This document shows positions 24,560 through 36,247 of a DNA stretch of 64,000 bases, in pieces; positions within the stretch are counted from its first letter, which is position 1; each line of letters opens with the position of its first letter. Both the position numbers and the translations under genes were made by a program. The stretch spans positions 36,246,243-36,310,242 of the forward strand of contig OX419761.1 of the NCBI GenBank assembly GCA_948567375.1. The letters are read 5' to 3'. Under the pieces are notes generated by a model. That model worked only from the letters and a program-made list of their open reading frames with translations, made no database searches and was not told the origin of the DNA. This DNA comes from Lunularia cruciata (Eukaryota; Streptophyta; Marchantiopsida; Lunulariales; Lunulariaceae).

Positions 24560-25060
24560 AATGATTTATAGCAAGCAGTAGTGGCTAGATTGGAGGAGTT
24601 ACCAACTAGACCGGCCTTTGAGCAAGTCTGGTTTACACCTAGGGTTGTCCTATTGGATAACCACATGGGGAATTTTTTTAGTGGGAACTTTAGGAAAGGT
24701 CTATACACCATAGAGGATCTTATTAGACTTTGGTACACAACCCTTTATGTTGGGGAAGGCTGCAATTGTCAATCTAGAGTTGTGGAAGATAGATGTGGAG
24801 AGGTGTCCATTTTAGATCCAAACATCTCTAGAGATGGTTCTACACAATACATCACATATGAAGAGCTTGTTGTTTAGATTCAGCCTGGTCATCCAACTAA
24901 TAGCTTTGTGGTGAGAGCTCAGGCCATTGCAACCATAGATGAGTCATATGATGTGTTAGTTGGAAGAGAAGTGTTATACCATGGGTTTTAATATTAACTT
25001 TTAGGAAGAGATAGCCTCCTATAGACCAGGTTGGCAATCAGGTGAGGGACAAGTATGTTG
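24560..25060 (+). pseudogene. Retropepsin-like protease remnant, copy 1
   Basis: Shows LDFGTQP at about 24725, where retropepsins have D-S/T-G, then YITYEELVV and a SYDVLVG-like segment with a following YRPGWQSG. Same domain as at 45900-46260. Broken by stops. Confidence 0.65.
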
Positions 25061-25424
25061 CCTACCAATATGGTTCAATAGTGGCACTCTTGGCTCACTA
25101 TAGTCCAAGACTATAACAACATTAATTTCAACTTTCAATGATATTGTTACTTGGCCTGGTGATTTATTGGAGGGGAACACCTATGTAGTGGATACTCCAT
25201 AGGAGATCACTTGAATTTGAAGTACAAGTGAGATTGTTCCATCCACCTTAGATGTTCCTTTGTGGAGTTTAGAGGAGGCATTGTAGCAACATGCGGATCA
25301 ATTAGTGCAACAAGCTTGGAGTGGAGCCTTTGTATCACCATGAGACCAGTGTGAGGACGAGCCTCCAGAGACAATTACTTTGATAGCTGATTACCTTGAC
25401 ATTGCTTGGTAGTATCTAGTAGAG

Positions 25425-26390
25425 GGAGTATATCTATTGAAGTTGTTTGATGGGATTAACACTAGACTAGCTGCGGTACTATAGGCGGGTATATGAGTAT
25501 AGAGGTACTTGTATATGGAGAGAGATGAGACTACGACGTGAGTCTTTCTACATCATATGGCACGCTTGGCCTATCGGCATCCTAAGTTATTACCAATGTT
25601 AGCAGTCAAGCATTACCAAAAGACCTACCAATAGATATTTCCTTATTGGGGGTGTAGGATTTGGAAAGACATGGTCCCATCTCTCTGGTGATTTTTGGAT
25701 GGCCATGTTAAGGACATACATGGACTGGACAAGGTTTGGGTCTTTAGAATCTCCATTTTGGTGTGTGTTTTGGGAGATATTACATATATTACAACATCTT
25801 CAGGTTCATCAAACCATTTCTCTAGCTTACATTTTGGAGAACATTCCTTTGATGGGTGATTCTTGCACCCAGGTGGTGGTAAGTACACATTAGGTCCATT
25901 CTTGGATGGGACTTGCCGTGTTGTTAGATGTAGCCAAAGTGGGATCACATGCTCATCATCTTTGTCTTTGGTGGACAAACCTCTTACCCAAAGAGGTTCT
26001 ATAATACACTTATGATGGGATTTAATGACTAGACTACATCATTGTTGATGACATCTTGGATGTTGGGTGTCAATCTCAAATGGTGGTAGTGGCCGATAGG
26101 TCACCTATGGTAGTGGTAAACCTAGTTGGACAACCTAGAGCCGCTTTTCCCACACTTATGAGTTTCCTAGGCTCCCATGCTTTTTGAGAGGGAGGTCTTT
26201 GACTTGTTTGGGACTCATAGTTATAGTAGTTGGTGGACCAATGCCGACAAGAGAGAAGGGGCGACAATTTTTTGCACTAGTATTACCATTGTTCCAATAG
26301 TGTCAAAGACATCTATGCATTAGGTGTTAGGTCAGGCTATGGACTTGGATTTTGAGCCTTGGCTTAGCAAAGCAGCATAGGATGTGCTTG
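25425..26390 (+). pseudogene. C5-cytosine DNA methyltransferase remnant, copy 1
   Basis: Order matches copy 2: motif I as LKLFDGINTRLAAVL near 25440 (FDG resembles canonical FxG), then HPKLLPMLAVK, LERHGPISLVIFGWPC with the catalytic Pro-Cys near 25701-25706, YILENIPLMGDSC (motif VI ENI), HHLCLWWTNLL, and near 26270-26350 an LGQAMDLD-type end (motif X region). No frameshift where copy 2 has one (about 45265). Stops in GLGL* and after the WWTNLLP block are at the same sites as in copy 2. Not functional as it stands. Confidence 0.78.
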
Positions 26391-27739
26391 ATAGGCATCA
26401 CCACTCGAACACTTGTGAGCTTTGTGCCTATCAAGACGATTCAAGCATATGTTGGGGGCAATGGACCGAGTAGATGAGGTATTCTTGGGACACAACCAAT
26501 GGCTACTAGGGAGAGTGGTCTACTTGGATTACACCCTTGGTCTACTTGGGATGCAACTAGAGAATGTATGGAGCTTGCAGCCAGATTAGAGAGAGTTTTT
26601 CATACTGAGGTTGTGAGCTCTAGTGGTTGGGAGCATGACACTACTACTCCTAAGGGCCCAATGTAGCAGCTAGTCAATACGTCTTCCACTCTTATGATAG
26701 TTAAAGAGGATACTTGGGAGCCAAATCTTGGACCCAAGCTTATAGGAGAGGAAAGACGGAGGGTTTGGAGGTTCTTGAGGAGCTACATGAGTTGTCTTGC
26801 CTTCAATATGAAGGATTTGGGTACTCTAAAAGGACATGGTATTTAGATTGAGTTGACTAGCAATACACCAATTTTTTGATGTCCATATTGATATAGTGAT
26901 ATGGAGAGAGTATTGATTTAGAGCTGGAGTAGAGACCTTTTTGAAGCTAGTTTTGTGTAGATTTCACATGGAGAGTATGCATCAACTATAGTGATGCCAG
27001 CTATAACAATATGGAGTTTAGCAACGAAGTTAGTTAGGGCTAACAAAGTAGAAAATAAGACAAATTAGCTTAGAATATCCTAAAAGTATCTAGGAAGCTT
27101 CTTGGGAAGCTTCTCGACTAGCTTAGCTTGCACCTCAAGTAAGTAGCTTCTAGAAGGCTAGAAGCTTCCAACTAGCTTAGCTTGCAAGCCAAGTAGACGA
27201 CTTCTAGAAGGAAGCTTCTTGAGAAGCTTTTTGGTTAACTTGGCTTGCACTCCAAGAAAGTGGTTCAAGCAAACTTGTTGAGAAGTTTCTCAAGAGCCTT
27301 ATATGCTCCCTATAAATCCAGAGCCAAAGCTCATGCTAGGTATTTAGAGTTTACCCACATTCAAATGTCCAAATGTGATCTTCCATTCTACTATTTCTCT
27401 CCTTGGTCTTGGTCTTTTACTTTGATATTAGAGTAGAAATGGGATGGATGGATGGAATTTATGGACCACCAAATCCATTTCCACCAACTATTGGGATTTT
27501 TATGTCCAAGTACTACCCAAGTATCATTTCACACAATTCATCACCTCACGCTTTGGGTAGGATTTTATGCATGCAATCACCTTGTCTGAGGAACCCTTGA
27601 TACTTTTGGTTGTAATTTATGGAGAATGGTGGATGTGTTGCATCTATGTGTTAATAAATTAGATAAATTAGGAGTAGTGGGATAGAGTAGTAGCCATAGC
27701 GGCAATACTTAATGTTATCATTGCTGTGCAACAACAAGT

Positions 27740-28620
27740 TGAGCACCTTACTCAATTGTTGGATGAACAAGACCATCAATGACAAGAACACATAGAGATG
27801 GGGAAGATTGAATCCAATTTCCAAAACCCAAGGTATTTGAAGGCAAGAATTTCTTGGGCACAATGGAGAATTTTGTGTTTGATTGCAAATGTTACTTTGA
27901 AGCTACCAATCTTCAAGATGAACAAAAACAAATTCTCTTGGCTTCTAGCCAATTGGATGATGTGGCAAAACTTTGGTGGTAATTCCGAGTGGAGCAAACT
28001 GAAGGAGAAATTGTTGTACCAATCTTCACGTAGGTAGAATTCAAGAATGCAATACTTGGTCAATTTCAAGCTATAAATGCCACACAAGCCACATAAGATA
28101 GTTGGTGGAGTTGAAGCAAATTGGCTCTCTAAGGAGCTACATGACAATTCCAAATATCATCATGCAAATTCCAGATATACAAGAAAGTGAATTTTTGGAT
28201 TGATTTGTGAGGGGCTTGAAGTCACAAACCAAATTGGAGATGACCATGAAGGAGCTACAAAATGTGGAAGAAGCCATGCAATTGGCTGAGCACTTTGATT
28301 CCTTGGTTGTGACAACTTGGTCTCAACCTCAACCTACACAAAACCTATCAATACACTACATACAAGTGGAGGAACCGGCACCAATGGAGATTGATGTTGT
28401 CCATTGGAGACCACTTGGTACAATGGATAAAGAAAGATTGCTATAAAATAATGGTTGTTTTTATTGTCGCAAGTTAGACATTGTATTGTTGAATGTCCAC
28501 TTAGGAATGGATGACCTTGACAAATTGCCCAGATGTTGTCTGTGGAGCACATTGATCAAGGAAATGATGAATCCTAATAGGAGAGTTTGAGCCACCATTA
28601 AGGAACTTGATTAGTTCCAA
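27740..28620 (+). pseudogene. Chromovirus gag remnant
   Basis: Retrotransposon gag domain with a WAQWRILCLIANVTLK-like region and a decayed CCHC knuckle near 28465-28500. The same gag is at 36248-37160 and, reversed, at 34750-34388. Multiple stops. Confidence 0.7.
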
Positions 28621-28819
28621 TGGGATCAAAGGCTCAACCTATGCAAGTTTGCTTCACTTGCAAAGTATGATATTTGATCAGGGTTGTAGGATTTGGAAGT
28701 TCAGAGAATTGCATGGGTTGTAGGATTTTGGAAGGTCAGAGAATTGCATGTCCATGCAATTAGCAAAGGAATTATATATTTCTATCAAGCTAGTAATTGG
28801 AAGCAAATAAATTTAAGTG

Positions 28820-29242
28820 TGTAAAAGACCAAATCCGAGGAGAGAAATAGGAGAATGGAAACTCACATTGGGACACTTGAATGAGGGAAAACTCCAAATG
28901 CCTAGCATGAGCTTTGGCCTTGGTATTTATAGGTAGCATACAAGACCCTTGAAGCTTCTCAAGAAGCTTCCTTGAGTCGCTTTCTTGGAGTGCAAGCCAA
29001 GTTAACTAGGAAGCTTCTCAAGAAGCTTCCTTCTAGAAGCCGCCTACTTGGCGTGCAAGCTAAGCTAGTTAGAAGCTTCTAGAAGCTTCCTTCTAGAAGC
29101 TACCTGCTTAGGGCGCAAGTTAACTAGTTAGGAAGCTTCCCAAGAAGCTTCTTAGATGCTTCTAGAATATTCTAGGCCATTTTGTCTTATTATCTACTTT
29201 GTAAGCCCGACTAACTTCGTCGCTAAACTCCATATTGTTATA
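28820..29242 (-). repeat. Solo chromovirus LTR with 5-bp duplication
   Basis: 423 bp, TGTAAAAG to TTGTTATA on the plus strand (reverse orientation). Flanked by AAGTG (28815-28819) and AAGTA (29243-29247). It interrupts the protease of the surrounding chromovirus, which resumes at ATGGTAGAAAGGG. Confidence 0.9.
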
Positions 29243-29440
29243 AAGTAGATGGTAGAAAGGGTTTCTGCATTCCGTACCTCACATCTTGTTACATTGAGAA
29301 TTGGAAAGGAGTATTTGGAGTGTATGAGGTTTATAGTGACACCTCTACACTATGATATCATTTTGGGTTTGCCTTGGCTTGAACGTCATAAGGTTCAATT
29401 TGATTGGAACTGATGATAAATTCAAGTACAATACCAAGGT

Positions 29441-30366
29441 AGGAATTTCTGATTTTGCTTGGGCTTATCCATGTTTCATCTTTATCCCTTGGTAGATGAT
29501 GCAAATTCTTTCTTCCACTTCAATTTTTCAAGTTCTCTGGGAAAAATTCTCTTTAGCTACTTTTTGCTCCACTTTATCACTTTGGCTATTGTTTACAAGT
29601 AAATTCCATTCAGCCAATTTTTGTTGATCCTTGGTATAGTAGCTAACTTGGTTTCCAAGGTGCATTACTAAAGTGCATCTTTATCTCCTTTGACCATGAT
29701 CATTATTGCTTATTTGGATCACTCATATGGGCACTTCTAGGAGGCAATTGATTTAAGGTTAACTCAATTCTAATTGTGTGCCTTTTAACTACTTAACTAC
29801 TTAATTTTCCCTCCAATGTTTAAATAAAAACTCATAGAGTTAAATGAAGCTAGAGCAATAACCTTGGTTGGCATTTATTGGTTAATATTAGTTGGCTTAA
29901 GCTAAACAAAAGAAGAAGATTCATGACATGTAATTAGGAAGTAGAAGAAGACCAAATTTCAAAGAAAGAGATTGGGTACTGCCTTTTGATTCCATTTGTT
30001 ACAAGAAAGCAAGGAAAGTTTTATCTTGAGTAGTTTGGTACTTATATCATATAGAAATTCTATCATAAAAATACTTATGATATTAAGGGGATTGGGAGTA
30101 GATACATTGATAGAGAAAACTATGATAAGTTGAAACCTTTCTATCAAAGGAAGTGATACTTCACCTTAAGTAATGAATGAAAACTTAGTCTAGGGGTAAA
30201 TATAACACCTTATATCATAAAGAAAGTTTTTAGTAAACATACATGATATTAAGGAGATTGGGAGTAGAGACATTGATAAAGAAAACTATTATGAGTTGAA
30301 ACCTTACTATCAAAGGAAGTGATACTTCACTTTGAGGAAAGAGTGAAAACTTAGTCTAGGGGTAAA
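29441..30366 (+). other. 3' internal end of an unidentified LTR element (family D), with tandem duplication
   Basis: AT-rich DNA with no recognisable protein. A duplication of about 169 bp (30042-30209 and 30210-30376) shares GAAAACTTAGTCTAGGGGTA. That purine-rich AGTCTAGGGGTAAA directly precedes TGTAACACC at 30367, so it is probably the polypurine tract before the 3' LTR of family D. Confidence 0.55.
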
Positions 30367-30519
30367 TGTAACACCTTAATATGCACATTAATCACTAGAA
30401 GCACTTTTGGTGGTTTTGAAGTAGTTATAATAAGCTAATTTTAGTAATAACTAAGGTATTTTACAAGTATCTCTTTCTAAGTTTTTATGGCTAGATAAGA
30501 GGAAAGATCCTATATTCTA

Positions 30520-30931
30520 TGTAGAAGACCAAACCCAAGGAGAGAAATAGGAGAATGGAAACTCACATTGGGATGCTTGAATGACGGAAAACTCCAAATG
30601 CCTAGCATGAGCTTTGGCTTTGGTATTTATGTGTAGCATACAAGGCCCTTGAGAAGCTTCTCAAGAAGCTTCCTCAAGCCGCTTTCTTAGAGTGCAAGCC
30701 AATTTAACTAGGAAGCTTCTCAAGAAGCTTCCTTCTAGAAGCCGCCTACTTGGCATGCAAGCTAACCTAGTTGGAAGCTTCTAGAAGCTACTTACTTGAG
30801 GTGCAAGCTAAGCTAGCCGGTAAGCTTCCCAAGAAGCTTCTTAGATACTTTTGGAATATTCTAGGCTAATTTGTCTTATGTGCTACTTTTTGAGCCCGAC
30901 TAACTTCGTTGCTAAACTCCATATTGTTACA
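30520..30931 (-). repeat. 3' LTR of minus-strand chromovirus
   Basis: Plus-strand TGTAGAAGACC to CCATATTGTTACA. The following ATTCCCCCGC (30932 on) is the polypurine tract read in reverse. Confidence 0.9.
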
Positions 30932-30949
30932 TATTCCCCCGCTGCTAGT

Positions 30950-31660
30950 TGGTGACGTCCTCGTTGCCAGTGAAGCTTCAAATTCCTAGATGGCCATTTG
31001 TGCATTTTGGAGGTGAGAAAGAGGTTCCCATGTGGCATCATGAAGGGGATACCCTTTCCAAAGGACCTTGTACTCTGTATGTTGGTGACGGCCTTGTTGA
31101 ATATGGCGACGCGCGAGGATACAATCAAGTTCATACTCCCCATGATCATTGATAGAGACATGAAGAGGGGGAGGTTGGACTCGAGAGGAAAAGGAAGGGG
31201 GGTTAGGAACAAAGGGTTTCAACTTGGAAACATGAAAGACAAGATGCATACGCATGTGACAAGGCAAGGCAAGTCGATAAACAACAAGAGAGACAATTTG
31301 GGTGATATCAAAGGGTCCTATCCAATTAGGGGCAAGTTTACAAACTTGGGTATCAATTGAGAGAGGGAGGTTACTAGAGGATAACATGACTTTATCACCA
31401 ACTGCAAAGGTGAGATCACGACGATGGTGGTCCGCATATTGTTTTTGGCGGTTTTGAGCAACAAGGAGGTAAGACTTGGCTTGTTGGAGAGATTGGGATA
31501 TAGTGGTCAAGAATGTGGAAGTATGAGGAACTTGAGATGGAGGGGGATCAAGAAGAGAATCTGGAACAAGCGGATCTTGGCAAAATTGAGAAAGAAAGGA
31601 GAAAATCCGGTGCTTGCCTATTTGGAATTGTTGTAGGCAAATTCTGCAACTGCAAGACAT
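30950..31660 (-). pseudogene. Integrase C-terminus plus chromodomain (minus-strand chromovirus)
   Basis: The integrase tail (DKVMLSSSNLPL, LAPNWIGPFDITQIVS) is followed by a chromodomain with YELDCILARRHIQ, TEYKVLWKGYPLHDATWEPL and the C-terminal helix AQMAIKEFEA. Chromodomains here bind methylated histone tails and steer integration. Aromatic cage positions (Tyr, two Trp) are visible. The frame from about 31660 to 30950 is open. Confidence 0.85.
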
Positions 31661-31824
31661 TCATCCCAATTGGTATGGTGGACATTCATAAAAGCATGCA
31701 ACATATCCTCCAATGTATGATTTTCATGTTTGGTTTGTCCATTAGTTTGAGGATGATAGGCCATGGAAAAAGCAAGCTTGGTGCTAAGTATCTGGAAGAG
31801 TGCTAGCCAAAACTTCTTGGTAAA

Positions 31825-33990
31825 TCAAGGATCACAATCGGAGATGAGTACACATGGCATCCCATGATGCTTGAAGACATTATTGAAGTAGATTTGTGCT
31901 AAGGTTGGAGCATCCACGGTATCACAAGTTGGTGCCAAGTGGATTTGCTTACTAAGCTTATCCACAAACACCACAATTGCGGTGTGTCCTTGTTTTGTCT
32001 TTGGCAAGGATGTGATGAGATCCAAGCTCACATGCTCCCAATGAGCAGATGGAATGGCGAGTGGTTGAAGGAATCCACTCGGCTTTTGGTTGCTGGCCTT
32101 GTTACGTTGGTAGCTCTCACACAATCGGAGAAATTCTCAAACATCTCGTGTCATGTTGGGCCACCACCATTGATGTTGGAGGGTACTCAAGGTCTTGTCC
32201 ACACCCATGTGACCCGCAATGGGTAAATCATTGGCTTCTTGAAGGCGCACAAGTCAAAGATCACCTTTAGTTGGAACATAGATCCGGTTCTCATGGAATA
32301 AAAGGCCCTCCTTGATGGAGAAGATGTTGTACTCCTTATTGCATGCCATAAGGCAACCATGTACCATTTGGAAGAAGGGATCTTGGTGTAGAGTTGACTA
32401 GAACTCATTTTGGACCTTGGAGTCAACTAACATCGTTGAAATTGCCACTGTGATGAGAGGAAGAGACTTCAAATCAGGTCATTGTGATAAAGCATCAGGG
32501 ATGACATGGAACCAACCTGGTTTGTACTCAAGTTTGATGTCATACAGTTGGAGTTGTTCCTCCCATCGATGATGTTGACTCTTCATGTGTTCCAAATGTA
32601 AGGTCTGCAACAATGGTTTGTGATCAATTTGCATGATCATTTGTTTCCCCAAGAGGTAATGCCTCCATAACTTGGTGGCATATACCATTGCAAGTTGTTC
32701 TTGATCTTGAGCAGAGTAGTTTTGTTCAGCCGTATTGAGTCGGTGAGACACAAAGGCAATGGGATGAAGTCCATCTGGGAATTCTTGTTGCAACACGACT
32801 CCAATTGCAAAGTCAAAATAGAAGCATCAAAATCAACCACACAGGGTAGTTGAGAATCATATGGTTGAAGAATGGGTCTTGAAGACACCATATGCTTTAA
32901 CTTTTGGAATGCTTTTTCATGCTTGGTGGTCCATTGGAAGCTCAAGTTCTTTCCCAAGAGGTCAGTCAATGGTGCAGCCACATGAGCATAATAATGGATG
33001 AACCGTCGGTAAAAACTGGCCAATCTATTGAATGCCCGTACTTCTGTAGCATCCTTTGGGGTAGGCCAATCAGTAATGGCCTTGATCTTCTCTTCTTCCA
33101 TCTTGATCCCCTCTGATGAGATCTTATGACCCAAGAAGGTAACCTCCTTTTGCCAAAAGGTACACTTTGACTTCTTGTAGTAAAATTTCTATTGTTGTAG
33201 TCATCTTAGGACTTCTCACACATGATTCACGTGTTCTGCCTCTATCTTACTATAAATTAAGATATCATCCAAGAACACCACCGCGGACCAATCCAATAGT
33301 CCATCCAACACCCGATGCATCTGATCCATGAAGACTGTAGGAGCATTAGTGAGTATGAAAGGTAGAACTCTCCACTCAAAATGCCCATATCTTGTACGAA
33401 AGGCAGTCTTTTGCACATCCTCTCTCTCAATGGGAATTTGCCAATAATTGCTGCAAAGATCCAACTTGGAAAAGTAGGGTGCTCTACTTAGTTGATCAAG
33501 CAAGTCATCGATCTGAAGCAAGGGATATGCATTCTTCACGGTTTGCTTATTGAGCCCATGATAATCAATACAGAAACAAAGTCCTCCATCCTTCTTTGGA
33601 ACAAATAGTACCGGTGCTCCCTAAGGAGAGGTATTATGTCGTATGAGGTCCTTCTCCAACAACTCTGTAAGTGTTATTTGAAACTTCCAACTCCTTTGGT
33701 GAGAGCCAATAGATTGGTCTACTCACTGGAGTACTCCTTAGCAATAACTCAATCTTGAAGGGCATACCTCGATCGGAGAGTTATCCCTTTGGCAGATCAT
33801 ACGGAAACACGTCCAAAAACTCCTTAACTATCCGATCAACCATTGCTTGATGAGGCTCTTGGTCCTCCATAGATTGTTCTTGTGCAATCGGCTTGATCCA
33901 CACCGTGAATACAGACTTATCTTCCTCCAAAGCTTGCTCTACGGCTGCTTTACTAACAAACTTCCCTTCTAGGGACTCATCTCTCTTCCA
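31825..33990 (-). pseudogene. Reverse transcriptase, RNase H and integrase core (minus-strand chromovirus)
   Basis: Reading downward: VWIKPIAQEQS spacer near 33890, reverse transcriptase with [12 protein letters not shown] (33250 region), palm/thumb GHKISSEGIKMEEEKIK, RNase H with QIDHKPLLQTLHLEHMK, then the integrase core SLDLITSLPKTKQGHTAIVV. A TGA in GDL*LVRLQ between RNase H and integrase (near 32255) is shared with the plus-strand copy. Several frame breaks. Confidence 0.85.
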
Positions 33991-34387
33991 AGCTTGCTCC
34001 ATGGTTGCCTTCTTGGCAAACTTCCCATCTTAGGACTCCACTTCCTTCAAGGTTTGCTCTATGGCTACCTTCTTGACAAACTTCCCATCTTGGGACTGAC
34101 TATTCTTAGGTGTCTTACTCAGAGGTGTCAGACAACCTAATCAGAAATTCCTACCTTGCTGTTGTACTTGAATTTGACGTTGGGTCCAATCGAATTGAAC
34201 CTTATGACGTTCAAGCCAAGGTAGACCCAGAATGATATCAAAGAAGTTCAAAGAATTGATCCTATAACCTCAAACATACATGATGGTGTTTTGGAATTGC
34301 GTGATATAACTTCTTACAAAGCCAATTTGTTTCAACTTTGCCAACTTATCTTGTGCAGCTCGTGTGGCATTAATAGCTTGGAACCAA

Positions 34388-34770
34388 CTAATTATTGCGC
34401 TCTTGAATTCTGCCCATGTCAATTGGTGCAACAATTTGTCGTTCCACTTGCTCCACTTGGAATCTCCACCATAGCTTTGCTACTCCATCCAATTGGCTAG
34501 AAGCCAAGAGAATCTGTTTTCGCTCATCTTGTAGATTGGTAGCTTCAAAATAACGTTCACAATCAAACAAAAAAATTCTCCACTGCACCCAAAAGATTCT
34601 TGCCTTCAAATACCTTGGGTTTAGGGAATCTGATCCAATCTTCTCCTTCTTGAATTGGTATTCTCTCCACTTGCTCTTGTCGTCAAAGATCTCGTTCATC
34701 CAACAATCGAGTAAGGTGCTCAATTTGTTGCTGCATAGCAAGGATAACATTGCGATTTGCTGCCATGGTT
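34388..34770 (-). pseudogene. gag remnant (minus-strand chromovirus)
   Basis: CERYFEATNLQDERKQILLA and SQLDGVAKLWWRFQVEQVER match the plus-strand gag. The part downstream of this, including the zinc knuckle, is largely deleted. Confidence 0.75.
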
Positions 34771-35037
34771 GCTACTCTATCACACCACTCCCAATCTATC
34801 TAATTTATTAACACATAGAAACAACACGTCCACCATTCTCCATAAGTTACAATCTGAAACACCAAGGGTTCTTCAAATATGGTGATCATATGCAGAAAAT
34901 CTTATCCAAAGTGCAAGGTGATGAATTGTGTGAAGTGATGCTTGGGTAGTATTTGGACGCAAATATCCCAATGGTTTGGTGGAAGTGGATTTGGTGGTCC
35001 ATAAATACCATCCATCCCATTCCTGCTCTGATACCAA

Positions 35038-35463
35038 TGTAAAAGACCAAACCCGAGGAGAGAAATAGGAGAATGGAAACTCACATTGGGACGCTTGAAT
35101 GACGGAAAAATCCAAATGCCTAGCATGAGCTTTGGCTTTGGTATTTATAGGTAGCATACAAGGCCCTTGAGAAGCTTCTCAAGAAGCTTCCTCAAGCCAC
35201 TTTCTTAGAGTGCAAGCCAAGTTAACTAGGAAACTTCTCAAGAAGTTTCTTTCTAGAAACCGCCTACTTGGCATGCAAGCTAAGCTAGTTAGAAGCTTCT
35301 AGAAGCTTCCTTCCAAAAGCTACTTACTTGAGGTGCAAGCTAAGCTAGCCAGGAAGCTTCCCAAGAAGCTTCTTAGATACTTTTGGAATATTCTAGGCTA
35401 ATTTATCTTCTGTGCTACTTCGTGAGCTTGACTAACTTTATCGCTAAACTCCATATTGTTACA
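35038..35463 (-). repeat. 5' LTR of minus-strand chromovirus
   Basis: Plus-strand TGTAAAAGACC to CCATATTGTTACA, next to the initiator-tRNA primer site at 35023-35037. Confidence 0.9.
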
Positions 35464-35710
35464 TTCTATGTTGGATACTCAATAAGAATATATATGAATT
35501 TTGAATTTAATTATATGAGAGGGGACATCTTTTAGAGAATTTTATATTAGAGTGGATCTATAACAATATGGAGTTTAGTGACAAAGTTGGTCGGGCTTAC
35601 AAAGTAGAGAATAAGACAAAATAGCCTAGAATATTCTAGAAGCATCTAAGAAGCTTCTTGGGAAGCTTCCCAACTAGTTAACTTGCGCCCTAAGCAGATA
35701 GCTTCTAGAA

Positions 35711-35731
35711 GGAAGCTTCTAGAAGCTTCTA
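35711..35731 (+). promoter_or_regulatory. Four-unit heat-shock element in the LTR
   Basis: A run of alternating nGAAn/nTTCn units: gGAAgcTTCtaGAAgcTTCta. This is a perfect four-unit match to the plant heat-shock-factor consensus. It lies about 140 bp upstream of the TATA box and is repeated in the 3' LTR at 51413-51433. Confidence 0.6.
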
Positions 35732-35829
35732 ACTAGCTTAGCTTGCACGCCAAGTAGGCAGCTTCTAGAAGGAAGCTTCTTGAGAAGCTTCCTAGTTAAC
35801 TTGGCTTGCACTCCAATAAAGCGGCTCAA

Positions 35830-35880
35830 GGAAACTTCTTGAAGAAGCTTCAAGGGTCTTGTATGCTACCTATAAATACC
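35830..35880 (+). promoter_or_regulatory. Proximal heat-shock element and TATA box of the LTR promoter
   Basis: GAAacTTCttGAAgaagcTTC (35831-35851) gives three contiguous units, and TATAAATACC lies 20 bp beyond. The 3' LTR has the same at 51532-51556 and 51573. Arrangement typical of a heat-responsive plant promoter; activity is inference. Confidence 0.6.
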
Positions 35881-35983
35881 AAGGCCAAAGCTCATGCTAG
35901 GCATTCATAGTTTTCCCTCATTCAAGTGTCCCAATGTGAGTTTCCATTCTCCTATTTCTCTCATCGGTTTCGGTCTTTTACAT

Positions 35984-35998
35984 TGGTATCAGAGCAGG
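35984..35998 (+). other. Primer-binding site, initiator tRNA-Met
   Basis: TGGTATCAGAGCAGG, one base after the LTR-internal T. The first 12 bases complement the 3' end of plant initiator tRNA-Met. Confidence 0.9.
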
Positions 35999-36247
35999 AA
36001 TAGGATGGATGGAATTTATGGACCACCAAATCCACTTCTGCCAAACCATTGGGACTTTCATGTCTAGATATTACCAAATCATCATTTCACACAATTCATC
36101 ACCTCACGCTTTGGGCAGGATTTCTACATATGATCACCGTGTCAGAGGAACCCTTGATACTTCTAGTCATAACTTCTGGAGAACGGTGGACGTGTTGTAT
36201 CTATGTGTTAATCAACTAGATAAATTGAGGGTAGTGGAATAGAGTAG

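Larger units (their letters stand above)
20244..27001 (+). mobile_element. Methyltransferase-carrying Ty3/gypsy retrotransposon, copy 1 (degenerate, 3' truncated)
   Basis: Plus-strand relative of the element at 40273-50808. It has LTR sequence from 20244, a leader with a primer-site-like TGGTGGTAGAGTC (21493-21510), a gag start at ATG 21893, retropepsin and a C5-methyltransferase remnant. It is cut at 27001 by a chromovirus LTR just before reverse transcriptase. Stops and frameshifts occur throughout. The LTR start TGTCATGCC matches the left end of the other copy. About 80 percent identical to that copy by eye. Confidence 0.85.
27002..29440 (+). mobile_element. Chromovirus (Ty3/gypsy) copy, 5' part, degenerate
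   Basis: 5' LTR 27002-27421 (TATAACAATATGG to CTTTTAC), decayed primer-binding site TTGATATTAGAG, gag from about 27740, then protease up to 29420 (YLECMRFIVTPLHYDIILGL). Interrupted by a solo LTR of its own family (28820-29242). No reverse transcriptase or integrase follows; the sequence passes into another element at about 29440. Confidence 0.85.
30520..35463 (-). mobile_element. Chromovirus (Ty3/gypsy), minus-strand copy with perfect 5-bp target duplication
   Basis: LTRs at 35038-35463 (5') and 30520-30931 (3'), flanked by TTCTA on both sides (30515-30519 and 35464-35468). The primer-binding site TGGTATCAGAGCAGG (reverse of 35023-35037) fits initiator tRNA-Met. Order: gag, remains of protease, reverse transcriptase, RNase H, integrase, chromodomain. 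At 4.9 kb it is about 0.6 kb shorter than the plus-strand copy, with part of gag/protease missing. Stops and frameshifts throughout. Confidence 0.93.
35559..35982 (+). repeat. 5' LTR of plus-strand chromovirus
   Basis: TATAACAATATGG to GGTCTTTTACA. U3 is packed with GAAGCTTC motifs; TATAAATACC at 35871. Confidence 0.93.

Noticed and set aside
35559..35982. The GAAGCTTC arrays in the LTRs as a CRISPR-like or satellite array
   Set aside because: They are short palindromes within LTR U3 regions of a eukaryotic element, without regular spacers.
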